Source: Candidatus Anammoxibacter sp. (GTDB taxonomy: Bacteria > Planctomycetota > Brocadiia > Brocadiales > Anammoxibacteraceae). From it: DNA of 40,510 nt. The notes below the pieces were generated by a model. The model was not told the DNA's origin. It searched no databases and saw only the letters and a program-made list of their open reading frames with translations. Of this stretch, positions 1-8,282 are shown one piece after another; within the stretch, counting starts at the first letter, position 1, and every line of letters begins with the position of its first letter. The position numbers were made by a program, and so were the translations under genes. The DNA lies in contig JAIQZQ010000024.1 in assembly GCA_021777105.1 (NCBI GenBank), positions 1 through 40,510 on the forward strand. The letters run 5' to 3'.

Positions 1-130
1 TAATTGAAAAATTATAGCAATTGATATTATATTGTCAAGTAATAAATAGCGCTAATAATTGTTATATTTATAATATAATTAACAAATCATATAAAACTAT
101 GTAGGGGCTCTACTTGGTAAAGCGCGAAAA

Positions 131-178
131 AACCATTACACAGGTGTAATGGCATGGCACTACACGGTTGTAATGGTT
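131..178. repeat. nested inverted repeat
   Basis: CCATTACAC at 133-141 is followed after two bases by its exact reverse complement at 144-152. AACCATTACA at 131-140 also pairs with TGTAATGGTT at 169-178, so two alternative hairpins compete for the same left arm. No T-run follows and no adjacent gene clearly uses it. The function is unknown; it could be a dispersed palindrome or an RNA switch-like structure. Confidence 0.5.
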
Positions 179-188
179 AGCTGATGAG

Positions 189-482
189 GTGTTTTTGTTT
201 TGTATAATCTTTGTATTTTTACCTAGCGGTCTGTTTATAATGAATGGTTTAATCTATATCCTGTCTAAACAATTCTCATGTAAGAGCTTAGACGATTTTA
301 TGATAAAGCGGGGATCTCTGTTTTTTGGGGTATTCGGAATTTTTTATCATGACGATGTTTTTTATGATTTTGTAGGGGTGTATAAAATATCAACATGCTT
401 GTTTGGGGGAAAAATATTTTTAAAATCAGAAATTAGGAAAATTAAGATTTTTTCAAATTTTTTTTATTTCTATAATTTTTAA
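189..482 (+). CDS. doubtful hypothetical protein
   Basis: This open frame of 97 codons begins with GTG and lies in very T-rich DNA. The product is dominated by Phe, Ile and Leu, as expected when an AT-rich stretch is translated by chance. The first 30 residues could form a membrane helix, but there is no clear ribosome binding site and no family is recognised. It is listed because it is the only long frame in this stretch; it may well not be a gene. Confidence 0.2.
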   Translation: MFLFCIIFVFLPSGLFIMNGLIYILSKQFSCKSLDDFMIKRGSLFFGVFGIFYHDDVFYDFVGVYKISTCLFGGKIFLKSEIRKIKIFSNFFYFYNF

Positions 483-1262
483 TTTTAATTTTAATAATAA
501 TGTGATGTTTTTGGCGTGATTTGATAAAAAGCAGAAACATAGAACGCGGATGACACGGATTAGCGCGGATAAAAGCGAAAAAAAAGGTGGGCGGTAATCA
601 GTTATCGGTGATCTGCTAAAAGCAAAGAGCAACCACAGATTTAAAAGACGGCTAGCAGATTTTACAGAAAAGGCATTGAACGCGGATAGCGCTGATGGCG
701 CGGATTGGCGCGAATAAAACTAAGTAATCGGTAAATGGTGAGCGGTTATCGGTTAAAGCAAAAGCTATTTAAGCCACTAAGACACTAAAATCACGAAGAA
801 AAGCAAAAAAAGCAATCAAAACCAGTTTGCAGTTCATCAATCAAAAGCAAAAGCATGGAACGCGAATGGCAAATGTTGAATAAAATGGCAGGATGGGTAA
901 AGCGGCGCGCGCCCATCAATCAGAAGATATTCAGCGAAAGTCTAGAGAAAGCATTCAAATTTCCTCGGATTTCCCCTCGTTGGCAAATGAACACTGAGCT
1001 TCTTGTCAGCTCTAGTGAAAATTATCCCCGGAGGGGGATAATATGGAATCGCGGCGTTGAAGAACAGAGGTCTCTTACTAAATCCCTGTTAGAGCCCTTT
1101 AAATCGTTAATTCAATTATAAAGAAATCCCCACTTTAAGTCTAATGGTATCAAGTGGTTATACCAAAATAGCAAACGCTTGTTTGTTGTTAAGCAGATCA
1201 AAATGAAGAGAGCAAATAAAGAGTTAAGTTACGGTATAAATGATGCTATAGTTTAATAATTT
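483..1262. repeat. gene-poor stretch with word-like dispersed repeats
   Basis: I see no convincing gene here. The stretch contains imperfect tandem words related to CGCGGAT and GACACGGAT (about 541-575 and 678-716), a degenerate CACAGATTT copy (about 632-656), a word block of the form GTAATCGGTAAATGGTGAGC (about 724-757), and a CACTAAGACACTAAAATCACG block (about 775-795). The reverse complements of the same word families recur at 1975-2012 and 38500-38880. The open frame across 855-1121 runs through these repeats and is probably not a gene as a whole. Confidence 0.6.
986..1027 (+). repeat. dispersed 42-bp repeat, copy A (peptide-like)
   Basis: This block matches 33208-33249 at 36 of 42 positions by direct comparison. 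Read from the ATG at 987, both copies encode a peptide of the form MNxxLLxSxSENYPRR, and several differences between the copies are synonymous. In this copy the 3' end runs into a 9-bp palindrome (1021-1029 with 1034-1042, loop GGAG) that the other copy lacks. It may be a remnant of a small gene or a mobile repeat. Confidence 0.5.
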
Positions 1263-1550
1263 TTAAAAAAAGGATTCTATATCTCGTGAACCATGTAAAA
1301 CACGGGCAATCTCAATACTATCTTTTTGTGGTCGATAGAATATCACATAACTTCCAAACGGCACGCTACGCAAGCCGACCGCAAGATCGCCACGCTCGCG
1401 CCCAATTTTAGGATTTTGAGTTAAGTTACTGATATGTTCATTAAGAGCGCGTAGAAAACGGCAGGCGATTTCCGGGCTATCCATGGCAATAAAGTCCCAA
1501 ATTTCTTCTAAATCCGCTTCCGCTTCTTTATTTTTAATGATTTTGAGCAT
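1263..1550 (-). CDS. parE: ParE/RelE-type toxin
   Basis: The 95-residue product has the ParE/RelE fold signature: an N-terminal strand, a helical stretch with EADLEEIWDFIA, the segment NPKIGRERGDL, then VPFGSYVIFYRP and a C-terminal IARVLHGSRD. In this superfamily ParE members poison DNA gyrase and RelE members cut ribosome-bound mRNA; the sequence looks more ParE-like, but the target is inferred. The gene overlaps the upstream antitoxin by 17 bp, the usual arrangement for translational coupling in a type II toxin-antitoxin operon. Length is normal and no frame damage is visible, so the toxin is probably intact. Confidence 0.88.
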   Translation of the reverse strand: MLKIIKNKEAEADLEEIWDFIAMDSPEIACRFLRALNEHISNLTQNPKIGRERGDLAVGLRSVPFGSYVIFYRPQKDSIEIARVLHGSRDIESFF

Positions 1551-1785
1551 TATATTTCTTCTGACAGCGTGAAATTATCTCCTCCATATCAAGCGGGGTA
1601 AACTCACCCTTTAAACCTTCTTCAATATCCTTCTTTAAGCGATCATGTTTTATTTGTTTTAAAGTGTCTTGATCATCAAGTAAGCGCAATGCTTCATGAA
1701 TTACTTCGCTGGATGAGTTGTATGAGCCGGAAGCTACCTTTTGCTTAACTAACTCTTCAAGCTTTGGGGTAAGTGATACGTTCAT
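1534..1785 (-). CDS. parD: ParD-type ribbon-helix-helix antitoxin
   Basis: The 83-residue product begins with the ribbon strand MNVSLTPKLEELVKQKV, followed by GSYNSSSEVIHEALRLL, the typical ribbon-helix-helix DNA-binding region of ParD/COG3609 antitoxins. The C-terminal half is charged and would wrap the toxin. The ATG is preceded by GGAGG seven bases upstream, which fixes the start. The gene precedes and overlaps parE, as expected, and a good promoter lies about 50 bp upstream. The protein is expected to neutralise ParE and repress its own promoter. The pair sits in a repeat-rich island, which fits horizontal mobility, though no flanking mobile element is seen. Confidence 0.88.
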   Translation of the reverse strand: MNVSLTPKLEELVKQKVASGSYNSSSEVIHEALRLLDDQDTLKQIKHDRLKKDIEEGLKGEFTPLDMEEIISRCQKKYNAQNH

Positions 1786-1840
1786 TAAGGAGCCTCCATT
1801 TATTTAAATTTATTAAAATAACAATGATTGCCATACATTA

Positions 1841-1869
1841 AGTATAAACGTAAAATCAAGCAATATCAA
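1841..1869 (-). promoter_or_regulatory. predicted sigma70-type promoter of parDE
   Basis: On the minus strand TTGATA (1864-1869) is followed after 17 bp by TATACT (1841-1846). The predicted start point is about 50 bp upstream of the parD ATG. Spacing is ideal and both boxes match 5 of 6 consensus bases. Confidence 0.55.
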
Positions 1870-1974
1870 ATTTAAGGATTAATTCGTTAAGTTTTAACGG
1901 CAACTGTAATGCAAAGTAAAAACGTTTGCAGTTTGCAAGATGCTCCAGCTTTTAATTTTGTTTTTTCGTTTTTA

Positions 1975-2012
1975 ATCTGTGTAATCTGCGCAATCCGTGG
2001 TTAATTCGCTTC
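1975..2012. repeat. ATCTGTG/ATCCGTG word repeat
   Basis: Imperfect tandem copies of a roughly 11-12 bp word run AATCTGTG, AATCTGCG, AATCCGTGG and end in TTAATTCGC. The same words, in the same or opposite orientation, occur near 541-575, 18556-18590 and 38527-38870. They do not encode protein and show no strong hairpin. Confidence 0.55.
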
Positions 2013-2055
2013 TTACTTATCCGGGTTAGGATTTAGGCCGCCCTTTTATTTAAAT

Positions 2056-2583
2056 TTACAGTTCATTCAATGTTTGCGCATAAACATTGAGGTCTTTTTC
2101 GCTGAACAGGACAAAAAAGACTTTGGCAACGCAGGTTGCGCCATTAAGGTAATCAGCAATTGTGGTTAAAGCTATCTCCGAGGCCTGTTTGATTGGAAAA
2201 CTGTAAATGCCCGTGCTTATTGACGGGAACGAGATTGACGCAACGCTGTTTTCATCCGCCACTTCCAGTGAGCGTTGGTAACAACTTTTAAGCAAGGCGT
2301 TTTCGTTATTTGCCCCGCCTCTCCACACAGGGCCTACTGTATGGATGACATATGAAGCCTTCATATTGCCCGCGGTAGTTATCTTGGCCTCGCCGGTTGG
2401 GCAGCCGCCAAGTTTTTTGCACTCTTGCAAAATAGCCGGCCCCCCGGCGCGATGTATGGCCCCGTCGACTCCGCCGCCGCCAAGCAATGATGTGTTGGCC
2501 GCGTTTACAATTGCGTCTGTTGTTTGAAGTGTTATATCCCCGCAAATAAGCTCAAGCTCTGATTTGTTGACTGTTTTTTTCAT
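2056..2583 (-). CDS. macrodomain ADP-ribose / O-acetyl-ADP-ribose hydrolase
   Basis: The 175-residue product is a single macrodomain of usual length. The ADP-ribose-binding signatures are clear: GDITLQTTDAIVNAAN at residues 15-30, the glycine-rich loop GGGGVDGAIHRAGG at 35-48, and the phosphate loop SISTGIYSFP at 121-130. This matches the YmdB/MacroD-like class that hydrolyses O-acetyl-ADP-ribose and removes ADP-ribose from acidic residues; the substrate in this organism is inferred. It is cytosolic, with no signal peptide. It is transcribed alone on the minus strand, downstream of a small intergenic gap and divergent from the PpiC-type gene. It lies next to a parDE pair, but no DarT-like partner is present. 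Confidence 0.9.
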   Translation of the reverse strand: MKKTVNKSELELICGDITLQTTDAIVNAANTSLLGGGGVDGAIHRAGGPAILQECKKLGGCPTGEAKITTAGNMKASYVIHTVGPVWRGGANNENALLKSCYQRSLEVADENSVASISFPSISTGIYSFPIKQASEIALTTIADYLNGATCVAKVFFVLFSEKDLNVYAQTLNEL

Positions 2584-2714
2584 TTTTCAAACCTTATTTT
2601 ATTACATTTATTTTTTTTACCCGGTTTTCAGCCGGCCCTTTTTATGTAATATACCTTGGTATGCTGATTTGTCAATATTATAAACACGGTTTTAAAATAT
2701 CCGGAGATGCGCGC

Positions 2715-2742
2715 TTGACAGAAGGGATTTTCAAACTATAAT
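2715..2742 (+). promoter_or_regulatory. predicted strong sigma70 promoter
   Basis: Perfect TTGACA (2715-2720) and perfect TATAAT (2737-2742) boxes are separated by 16 bp. The expected start point is near 2749, giving a leader of about 63 nt before the PpiC-type gene. Confidence 0.65.
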
Positions 2743-2811
2743 AAACCTTGCTATATTGCGTTTTTTTAACAATTGTTTATTACTTTTATAGAAGAATAAT
2801 AGGAGATTTAG

Positions 2812-3723
2812 ATGAAATTTAAAATATTGTCAATATGTTTTATATTTGTTTGCGCTTTTGCGTTTAATTGTTATGGCGGGCAAAAATCATCTAAGAGCGC
2901 CAAAAAACTTGAAATAGTGGCTGAAGTAAACGGAGAAAAGATTACAAGAAAACAGTTTGGCGAATTTTTGATTCAGGCCTACGGCGATGTGGCCCTTGAC
3001 TATATGGTTAAAAAAGCGGTGGTAAGCCAGGAGGCAAAGAAGAATGAAGTAAAAGTAACGGAAAAGGAGCTTGATGAGAGGTTGAATCAGAACGCCGAAG
3101 CCAGGATAATGATTATGATGCGCAAAAAAGGGTACAGGACAAAGGAAGATCTTGAACTTGAGCTGTTTAAATCAGGGATGACTCTGGACAAACTGAAGAA
3201 GAATATTATCGCCTCGGTAAAAAACCAGGCGGAAATAGAGCTGATTGTTGAAAAAATATTGTTGCGCGATATTACTTTTACTGAAGATGAGTTGTATGAG
3301 GCGTATGATAATAATTTTGGAGAAAAGGTTGCCGCTAAACAAATTGTGCTTAAAACCAGGAAAAAGGCTGACGAGGTGTTGAGAAAGCTGAACGGGGGCG
3401 CAGAGTTTGAAGCCCTTGCCCGCAAGGATTCGATAGACCGCGCGTCAGCGGCAAGAGGCGGGGAAATGATGCCGTTTAACGTTAATTCCACATTGGGCAA
3501 GTCGGTTGCGCAGTTAAAGGAAGGGCAAATCAGCGATGTAATTGAAACAGGGTACGGGTATCATATAATCAAGGTTATAAAGAAATTGCCGGGAAATCCC
3601 AAAAAGTTTGAGGAAGTCCTGGACACGCTGGAAAAAATAGTGCAAATGGAAAAGTTAAACCAAAAGGTTCAGCCATGGCTCTACTCCCTGTTTCAAAGCG
3701 CAAAAGTCGAAGTCTCTTTGTAA
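2812..3723 (+). CDS. periplasmic SurA/PpiC-type peptidyl-prolyl isomerase
   Basis: The 303-residue product starts with a signal peptide (hydrophobic residues 5-19) ending at Cys20 in AFNC, a weak lipobox, so it is either secreted or a lipoprotein. Residues 34-150 form the helical N-terminal chaperone region seen in SurA/PrsA proteins (VAEVNGEKITRKQFGEFL). A single parvulin domain follows at about 174-258, with AAKQIVLKTRKKADEVL, the GGEMMPF segment and the closing GYGYHIIKVI. The family catalyses prolyl isomerisation and chaperones outer-membrane or exported proteins. The ATG at 2812 follows AGGAG. It has its own near-perfect promoter and no co-transcribed neighbour; the next gene is convergent. 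Confidence 0.85.
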   Translation: MKFKILSICFIFVCAFAFNCYGGQKSSKSAKKLEIVAEVNGEKITRKQFGEFLIQAYGDVALDYMVKKAVVSQEAKKNEVKVTEKELDERLNQNAEARIMIMMRKKGYRTKEDLELELFKSGMTLDKLKKNIIASVKNQAEIELIVEKILLRDITFTEDELYEAYDNNFGEKVAAKQIVLKTRKKADEVLRKLNGGAEFEALARKDSIDRASAARGGEMMPFNVNSTLGKSVAQLKEGQISDVIETGYGYHIIKVIKKLPGNPKKFEEVLDTLEKIVQMEKLNQKVQPWLYSLFQSAKVEVSL

Positions 3724-3743
3724 TTTATTGCGATGTTTTATAC

Positions 3744-3757
3744 AGCGGCGGGCCGCT
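3744..3757. terminator. GC hairpin between convergent genes
   Basis: AGCGGC (3744-3749) pairs with GCCGCT (3752-3757) in the 32-bp gap between two convergent stop codons. The position suits a bidirectional terminator, but no U-tract follows on either strand, so efficiency is doubtful. Confidence 0.3.
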
Positions 3758-6260
3758 ACCTTATTATGTCTATCTGCTGTCTGATTTCCGCAGTCAAACC
3801 CTCCGCGGAGAAAATGGCTTTTCCGCGTTTGGCATTAGGGCCAAACCTGAACCTGAAAGCGGCTTTTCCATTAAAATCAGTTATTGACGCCTCCGGTTCA
3901 ACTGTTACGCCAATGCCTCTCTTAGACGACCGCACAATAACGCCTTGAACGGGCCTGCCGTCTTTATCCGTAGCTTCCACGCTTGCGTCTTTTTTTAACA
4001 AAGATTTCTTTTGTGTTCGCGGATTAACTGAAAGTTGCTCAAGCGTCGGAACCGGGGTGGGTTCCGGAGTCGGTGTAACGTCCGGAGTCGGGGATGATGT
4101 CTCTGTTGGATTTTCCGTGGGGCTGGTATCCGGCGTTGGTTCGGGAGTTATAACGACGGGGATGCCTTGCGCAACCTTTATGAGATCCTTTTTCCTGGCT
4201 GAATCAATTCCGCTTTCGCCGCTCACAGTAAGAGTAACGGAATATTCGCCCGGATTTTTGTATATGTGAAATGGATTTTGATCATTTGATCTTGATCCGT
4301 CGCCAAAATCCCAATCCCAAAGTGTAATGCCGCCTATGGAATTATCCACAAACACTGCTCTAAACGGGGTCACTCCCAATACGGGATTTGCGGAAAAACC
4401 GGCAAGTATCTCATTTGCCTCTGCCACGCGAATTAAATTTAACTTTGTTTCGGATAGCGTAGTCGCTAAATTGCTTACATTTACATTGACGGTGAAAACG
4501 CCGGCCTCTTTGTATATATGGGAAGGATTTTGATCTACGCTTTGCCCGCCGTCGCCAAAATCCCATAACCAGGCGTTAATATCCGGCCCAACGGAATCAT
4601 CGGTAAAATCCACTTTTAAAGGCGCGATTCCTGAAAGCGAGGAAGCTGAAAAATTTACAAAGAGCGGCTCTGCTTCGCTTTGCGCTCCTATTAAGTTGGT
4701 TTTTGTAATTGTGTCAAAGCCGGCATTGTTGCCGGCGGTCATCCTTACCGTGTACAAACCCGCATCAATATAAGTCCGGCTTGGATTTTGTTCGGTTGAC
4801 AACGCTCCGTCTCCAAAATCCCAAATCCAGGAAGTTATGCTGCCCGTTGAAATTGAATCATCTGTAAAATCAACCACAAAGGGGACTTCACCTGCCGGCA
4901 GGGACGTTGAAAAATCAGCTACCGGAGAGCCCGGCGGAGCGGCAACGATGTGATTAGTTTTAACCCGGCCGGAGGTCTCTTTCGCGTCGTTTTCTATTGC
5001 AAGCGTGACGGTGTAGAGACCTTCTGTCGAATATTCATGTTTCGGGTTTTGTAAAGACGAGATTCCACCGTCTCCAAAATCCCAAATCCATTTGGTTAAC
5101 GGCTCATTGGAAGTTGAAAGGTCGTTAAATGCCACCAGCAAAGGGGCGGGGCCTGATTTTGGGTTGGCCAGAAAGTCGGCCTGGGTATCGCCTGAAGGCG
5201 TTCCCGGCTCCGGCGTGGGGCCTACAGTCTCCGTGCCGGTTTCAATATCCTGAATAACCGTGACGCTGTTCGAACTATTGTTGGAAATGTATATAAGATT
5301 AGAGCTTGAATTAACGCCCACTCCTATTGGTTTTTCACCGACCTGGAAAGTGTTAACTACTTTATCGGTTGTCCCGTCTATTACGCTTACAGTGTCATCA
5401 TTGAAATTTACCACATAGATTCTGTTTGTGGTTGGATTCACCCCTATCCCCTGCGGGAAACTACCGACTTTAACAGCGTTGACAATGCTTTGGTTTGCGC
5501 CGTTTATTACGCTTACTGTATTGTCAACTGAATTAGACACATATATTTTATCGGTCACGATGTTCGCGGCGACACTGATAGGCTCCCTCCCCACCCTGAT
5601 AGCGCCCACGACGGAGCCGGCCAATCCATTTATCACAGTGACGGTGTTGTCGTCAATATTGGCGACATAAATAATGTTGGTGGCGGTGTTTACCGCAATG
5701 CCCATTGGAAAAGCGCCTACCTGCAACGTGTCTAATCGCTGGTTAGCCACGCCATTTATTACTGAGACAGTGTTGTTCGCAAAATTTGTGACGTAAATTT
5801 GATTTGACCTGGTGTTTACACCCACCCCGACAGGAATATTGTCCACCTCAATTTCGGTAAGCAGCTGGTTGATGGAGAACGCAATTACGCTGACGGTGCT
5901 TGCCCCGGAATTAGCGACGTATATCCTGTTAGTTATATGATTAACGCCTACTCCGGCGGGCGAGCTGCCTACACCGACGGTGTCAATCACCTTATGTGTT
6001 TCGCCGTCGATTATGCTAACGGAATTTCCCCCGCTATTTGCCACATAAATGCGGTTTGTGTTTATATTTACGCCGATTCCAATCGGCTCATTGCCCACAT
6101 CAATGGTGGTTAATATCGACTGCGCATAGCCACAATTAGCGCATAGCCACATTAACGCGGGGAAAAGAATTAACGCCGCCTGCATAAAACAGGCAAGCCC
6201 AAAAGGTTTAATATTTTGAAAAGAAAACAGTTTAATCTTCATGCGGTATCTTTCATGCAT
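3756..6260 (-). CDS. secreted YVTN beta-propeller / PKD-repeat protein
   Basis: This 834-residue protein has an N-terminal signal peptide (hydrophobic core about 22-46). Residues about 52-338 contain seven 42-residue YVTN repeats (pattern VGxxPxGVGVNxxTNRIYVAN...TVSVI), enough for a closed seven-bladed propeller. Four PKD domains follow between about 360 and 705, each with WDFGDG. A Pro/Thr-rich linker (about 712-755) leads to a C-terminal Ig-like domain. YncE-like propellers and PKD domains mediate binding at the cell surface; no catalytic motif is visible. No LPxTG, PEP-CTERM or Por sorting signal is seen. An alternative ATG at 6242 would shorten the n-region by six residues. The gene is monocistronic and convergent with the PpiC-type gene. 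Confidence 0.85.
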   Translation of the reverse strand: MHERYRMKIKLFSFQNIKPFGLACFMQAALILFPALMWLCANCGYAQSILTTIDVGNEPIGIGVNINTNRIYVANSGGNSVSIIDGETHKVIDTVGVGSSPAGVGVNHITNRIYVANSGASTVSVIAFSINQLLTEIEVDNIPVGVGVNTRSNQIYVTNFANNTVSVINGVANQRLDTLQVGAFPMGIAVNTATNIIYVANIDDNTVTVINGLAGSVVGAIRVGREPISVAANIVTDKIYVSNSVDNTVSVINGANQSIVNAVKVGSFPQGIGVNPTTNRIYVVNFNDDTVSVIDGTTDKVVNTFQVGEKPIGVGVNSSSNLIYISNNSSNSVTVIQDIETGTETVGPTPEPGTPSGDTQADFLANPKSGPAPLLVAFNDLSTSNEPLTKWIWDFGDGGISSLQNPKHEYSTEGLYTVTLAIENDAKETSGRVKTNHIVAAPPGSPVADFSTSLPAGEVPFVVDFTDDSISTGSITSWIWDFGDGALSTEQNPSRTYIDAGLYTVRMTAGNNAGFDTITKTNLIGAQSEAEPLFVNFSASSLSGIAPLKVDFTDDSVGPDINAWLWDFGDGGQSVDQNPSHIYKEAGVFTVNVNVSNLATTLSETKLNLIRVAEANEILAGFSANPVLGVTPFRAVFVDNSIGGITLWDWDFGDGSRSNDQNPFHIYKNPGEYSVTLTVSGESGIDSARKKDLIKVAQGIPVVITPEPTPDTSPTENPTETSSPTPDVTPTPEPTPVPTLEQLSVNPRTQKKSLLKKDASVEATDKDGRPVQGVIVRSSKRGIGVTVEPEASITDFNGKAAFRFRFGPNAKRGKAIFSAEGLTAEIRQQIDIIR

Positions 6261-6449
6261 AAGTTTAGAAAAACGGCAGTGTAGATTCTATGAACGATAT
6301 ATTTGGAAATCAAGGCTAAAATAGAGAAAAACGGCCCATTTTCCTATTTATGAACGGTTTATACCCGCGCGGCCTAAAAACATCCCTTAATATTATAATT
6401 TAACTTTCGGCGCAGGACAAAGCCATGTTTTTACCCGCAAAATTTTGAA

Positions 6450-6478
6450 TTGATAATGTATTTGCGAAATTGTAAACT
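6450..6478 (+). promoter_or_regulatory. predicted promoter of the ispH operon
   Basis: TTGATA (6450-6455) and TAAACT (6473-6478) are separated by 17 bp, and the initial ATG of the fusion gene lies about 58 nt after the expected start point. The region 6261-6543 otherwise holds only AT-rich spacer between divergent genes. Confidence 0.45.
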
Positions 6479-6543
6479 ACAGCGTATATATCATCTATAA
6501 TCATTTATTTTCACTATTTTTCTTTATTAAAAACAGGATAGAT

Positions 6544-8277
6544 ATGCGTGTAAAAATAGCAAAAAACGCGGGTTTCTGCATGGGAGTTAAAAGGGCCATG
6601 GACCTGGTAATCGATACGGCCAGAAAAGCGGCAAAAGACGAGCCCGTTTACACCGACGGCCCGTTGATACACAACCCTCAGGTTCTTGAATTCCTTGAGC
6701 AAAAGGGAATTAACGTTCTGGATGAATCCACAAATCCCAATGGAGTGAGGGTTGTCATAAGAGCGCATGGTATAAAGCCTGAAAGAAAGAAAAAAATTGA
6801 AAACGCCGGGGCCAAAGTTTGCGACGCCACATGCCCTAATGTAAAAAGCGTGCAATCAATTATTAAAAAATATAGGGATCAGGGCTATTCCACCATTATT
6901 ATAGGCGATAAAGGGCACGCGGAAGTAGATGGTTTGCTTGGATACACGGAAGACAACGGATATGTAGTTGAAGGCGTTCAGGATGTTGATTCATTGCCTG
7001 ATATCGACAAGGTGTGCATTGTTTCGCAAACAACCCAAAGCAGAGAGGTGTTTGATGATGTAGTCGCGCGTTTAAAGCAAAGGTATAAAGAAAATAAAGT
7101 GTTTGCGACAATATGCAACTCCACTTCAAAACGGCAGGAAAACGTGATTAATTTAACCGATGAAGTGGACGCCATGGTTGTTGTCGGAGGCAGAGGCAGC
7201 GCCAATACTAAAAGATTGGCGGAAATTTCCGAGACTAAAGTGCCGACGTTTTTAGTTGAAACCGAGGAAGAGCTTGATATGAGCAAACTAAAGACATTTG
7301 GAACCGTGGGCGTAACGGCCGGAGCCTCAACGCCGAACTGGATGATAAACCGCGTTGTCACCAAAATACAATCCTACGAACAGGGCAGCGCCCTTAACCC
7401 GGTCAAATATCTTAAAAAAGCCGGGCGGTTTTTAATCGGGACAAGCGCTTATATGGGCATTGGAGCCGGTGTTATAAGTTATTCAAACTCAATTTTGCTC
7501 GGCATTGACCCTAAATTATTCTTTTGCGTGATAGCCGCGCTGTTTGTTTTCTCACTCTATACATTAAACAATCTTATGAATAAGGAGGCGGTTTCGTTTA
7601 ACGAGCCGCGAAAGGCGAGCTATTATGAGAAACACCCGACCCTTTTTCTATGGTTAGGCATATCAGGCTCAATTTTTTCCATAGGTTTTGCTTTTTTTGT
7701 GAGTCTGCCCGTCTTTTTCTGCCTGTTTTTCTCCTCAATATTCGGTGTTGTTTATGGGCTTAAGATAATCCCATCAAGATTGTCGTCAATTATTAAGTAT
7801 CGCAGCCTTGATCAAATACCAGGCTCTAAGGAACTCTTTGCCGGAATTGCCTGGGCCGTATGCACAGCCCTGATTATTTTTTTGGGAAACAAAGGCGGTT
7901 CTCCGGCGACATTAGCGGTGGCTTTTGCGTTCACATTGTCAATAACGTTTATAAGAGCGGTTTTTCTTGATATACGCGATATTCAGGGCGATAAAATATT
8001 GGGCAAAGAGACTATACCAATCGCCATAGGCAAAAAGAACACCAAATATTTGCTTGCGATTATTACTATTTGCATGGCTGTATTACTTGCGATTGCTCCT
8101 TTAGCGGGATGGACATCCAACTTTACCTACTATTTGCTGCCTTGCTTTGTTTATTCATGTCTTTATCTCTATTTATATCACAAACGGATAATAAAAGGGA
8201 GTTTGCTGTGCGAAGCGGTGGCTGATTTTAATTTCATCCTTCCCGGCATAATGGCGTTAGTCTGGAGGATAAACTAA
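6544..8277 (+). CDS. ispH: fusion of IspH (HMBPP reductase) with a UbiA-type prenyltransferase domain
   Basis: Residues 1-283 form a complete IspH: cluster cysteines C12, C97 and C191, LIHNP (H43), RAHGI (H75), GHAEV (H125), SQTT (161-164), and GASTPNWM near 260. IspH reduces HMBDP to IPP and DMAPP at the end of the MEP pathway. Residues about 288-577 are a polytopic membrane domain with the UbiA second aspartate motif intact (D476-x2-D479-x3-D483). The first motif is degenerate, reading NNLMNKE at 342-348 rather than NDxxDxxxD. The fusion could channel isoprenoid units into a prenylated product, but the acceptor is unknown and the altered first motif may mean changed or lost transferase activity. 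It heads an operon-like run; the next ATG is 5 bp after the stop. Confidence 0.9.
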   Translation: MRVKIAKNAGFCMGVKRAMDLVIDTARKAAKDEPVYTDGPLIHNPQVLEFLEQKGINVLDESTNPNGVRVVIRAHGIKPERKKKIENAGAKVCDATCPNVKSVQSIIKKYRDQGYSTIIIGDKGHAEVDGLLGYTEDNGYVVEGVQDVDSLPDIDKVCIVSQTTQSREVFDDVVARLKQRYKENKVFATICNSTSKRQENVINLTDEVDAMVVVGGRGSANTKRLAEISETKVPTFLVETEEELDMSKLKTFGTVGVTAGASTPNWMINRVVTKIQSYEQGSALNPVKYLKKAGRFLIGTSAYMGIGAGVISYSNSILLGIDPKLFFCVIAALFVFSLYTLNNLMNKEAVSFNEPRKASYYEKHPTLFLWLGISGSIFSIGFAFFVSLPVFFCLFFSSIFGVVYGLKIIPSRLSSIIKYRSLDQIPGSKELFAGIAWAVCTALIIFLGNKGGSPATLAVAFAFTLSITFIRAVFLDIRDIQGDKILGKETIPIAIGKKNTKYLLAIITICMAVLLAIAPLAGWTSNFTYYLLPCFVYSCLYLYLYHKRIIKGSLLCEAVADFNFILPGIMALVWRIN

Positions 8278-8282
8278 ATATA

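Noticed and set aside
100..180. tRNA-like segment (CTACTTGGTAAAGC)
   Set aside because: Only a D-arm-like piece is present; no anticodon or T-arm can be folded, so it is not a tRNA.
541..800. CRISPR or simple satellite in the word repeats
   Set aside because: Unit length and spacing are irregular and several word families are mixed, so neither description fits.
855..1121. Open frame of 88 codons on the plus strand
   Set aside because: It begins inside word-type repeats, has no ribosome binding site and runs through a palindrome. Only its middle part (the repeated peptide) deserves attention.
2306..2545. Second frame inside the macrodomain gene
   Set aside because: It is a shadow of the true gene, is Arg-rich and has no family features.
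2056..2583. DarTG-like toxin-antitoxin system based on the macrodomain
   Set aside because: No DarT ADP-ribosyltransferase gene is adjacent; the neighbouring toxin pair is an ordinary ParDE.
3756..3948. Short plus-strand frames in the gap after the PpiC-type gene
   Set aside because: They overlap the conserved C-terminal domain of the propeller-PKD gene on the other strand.
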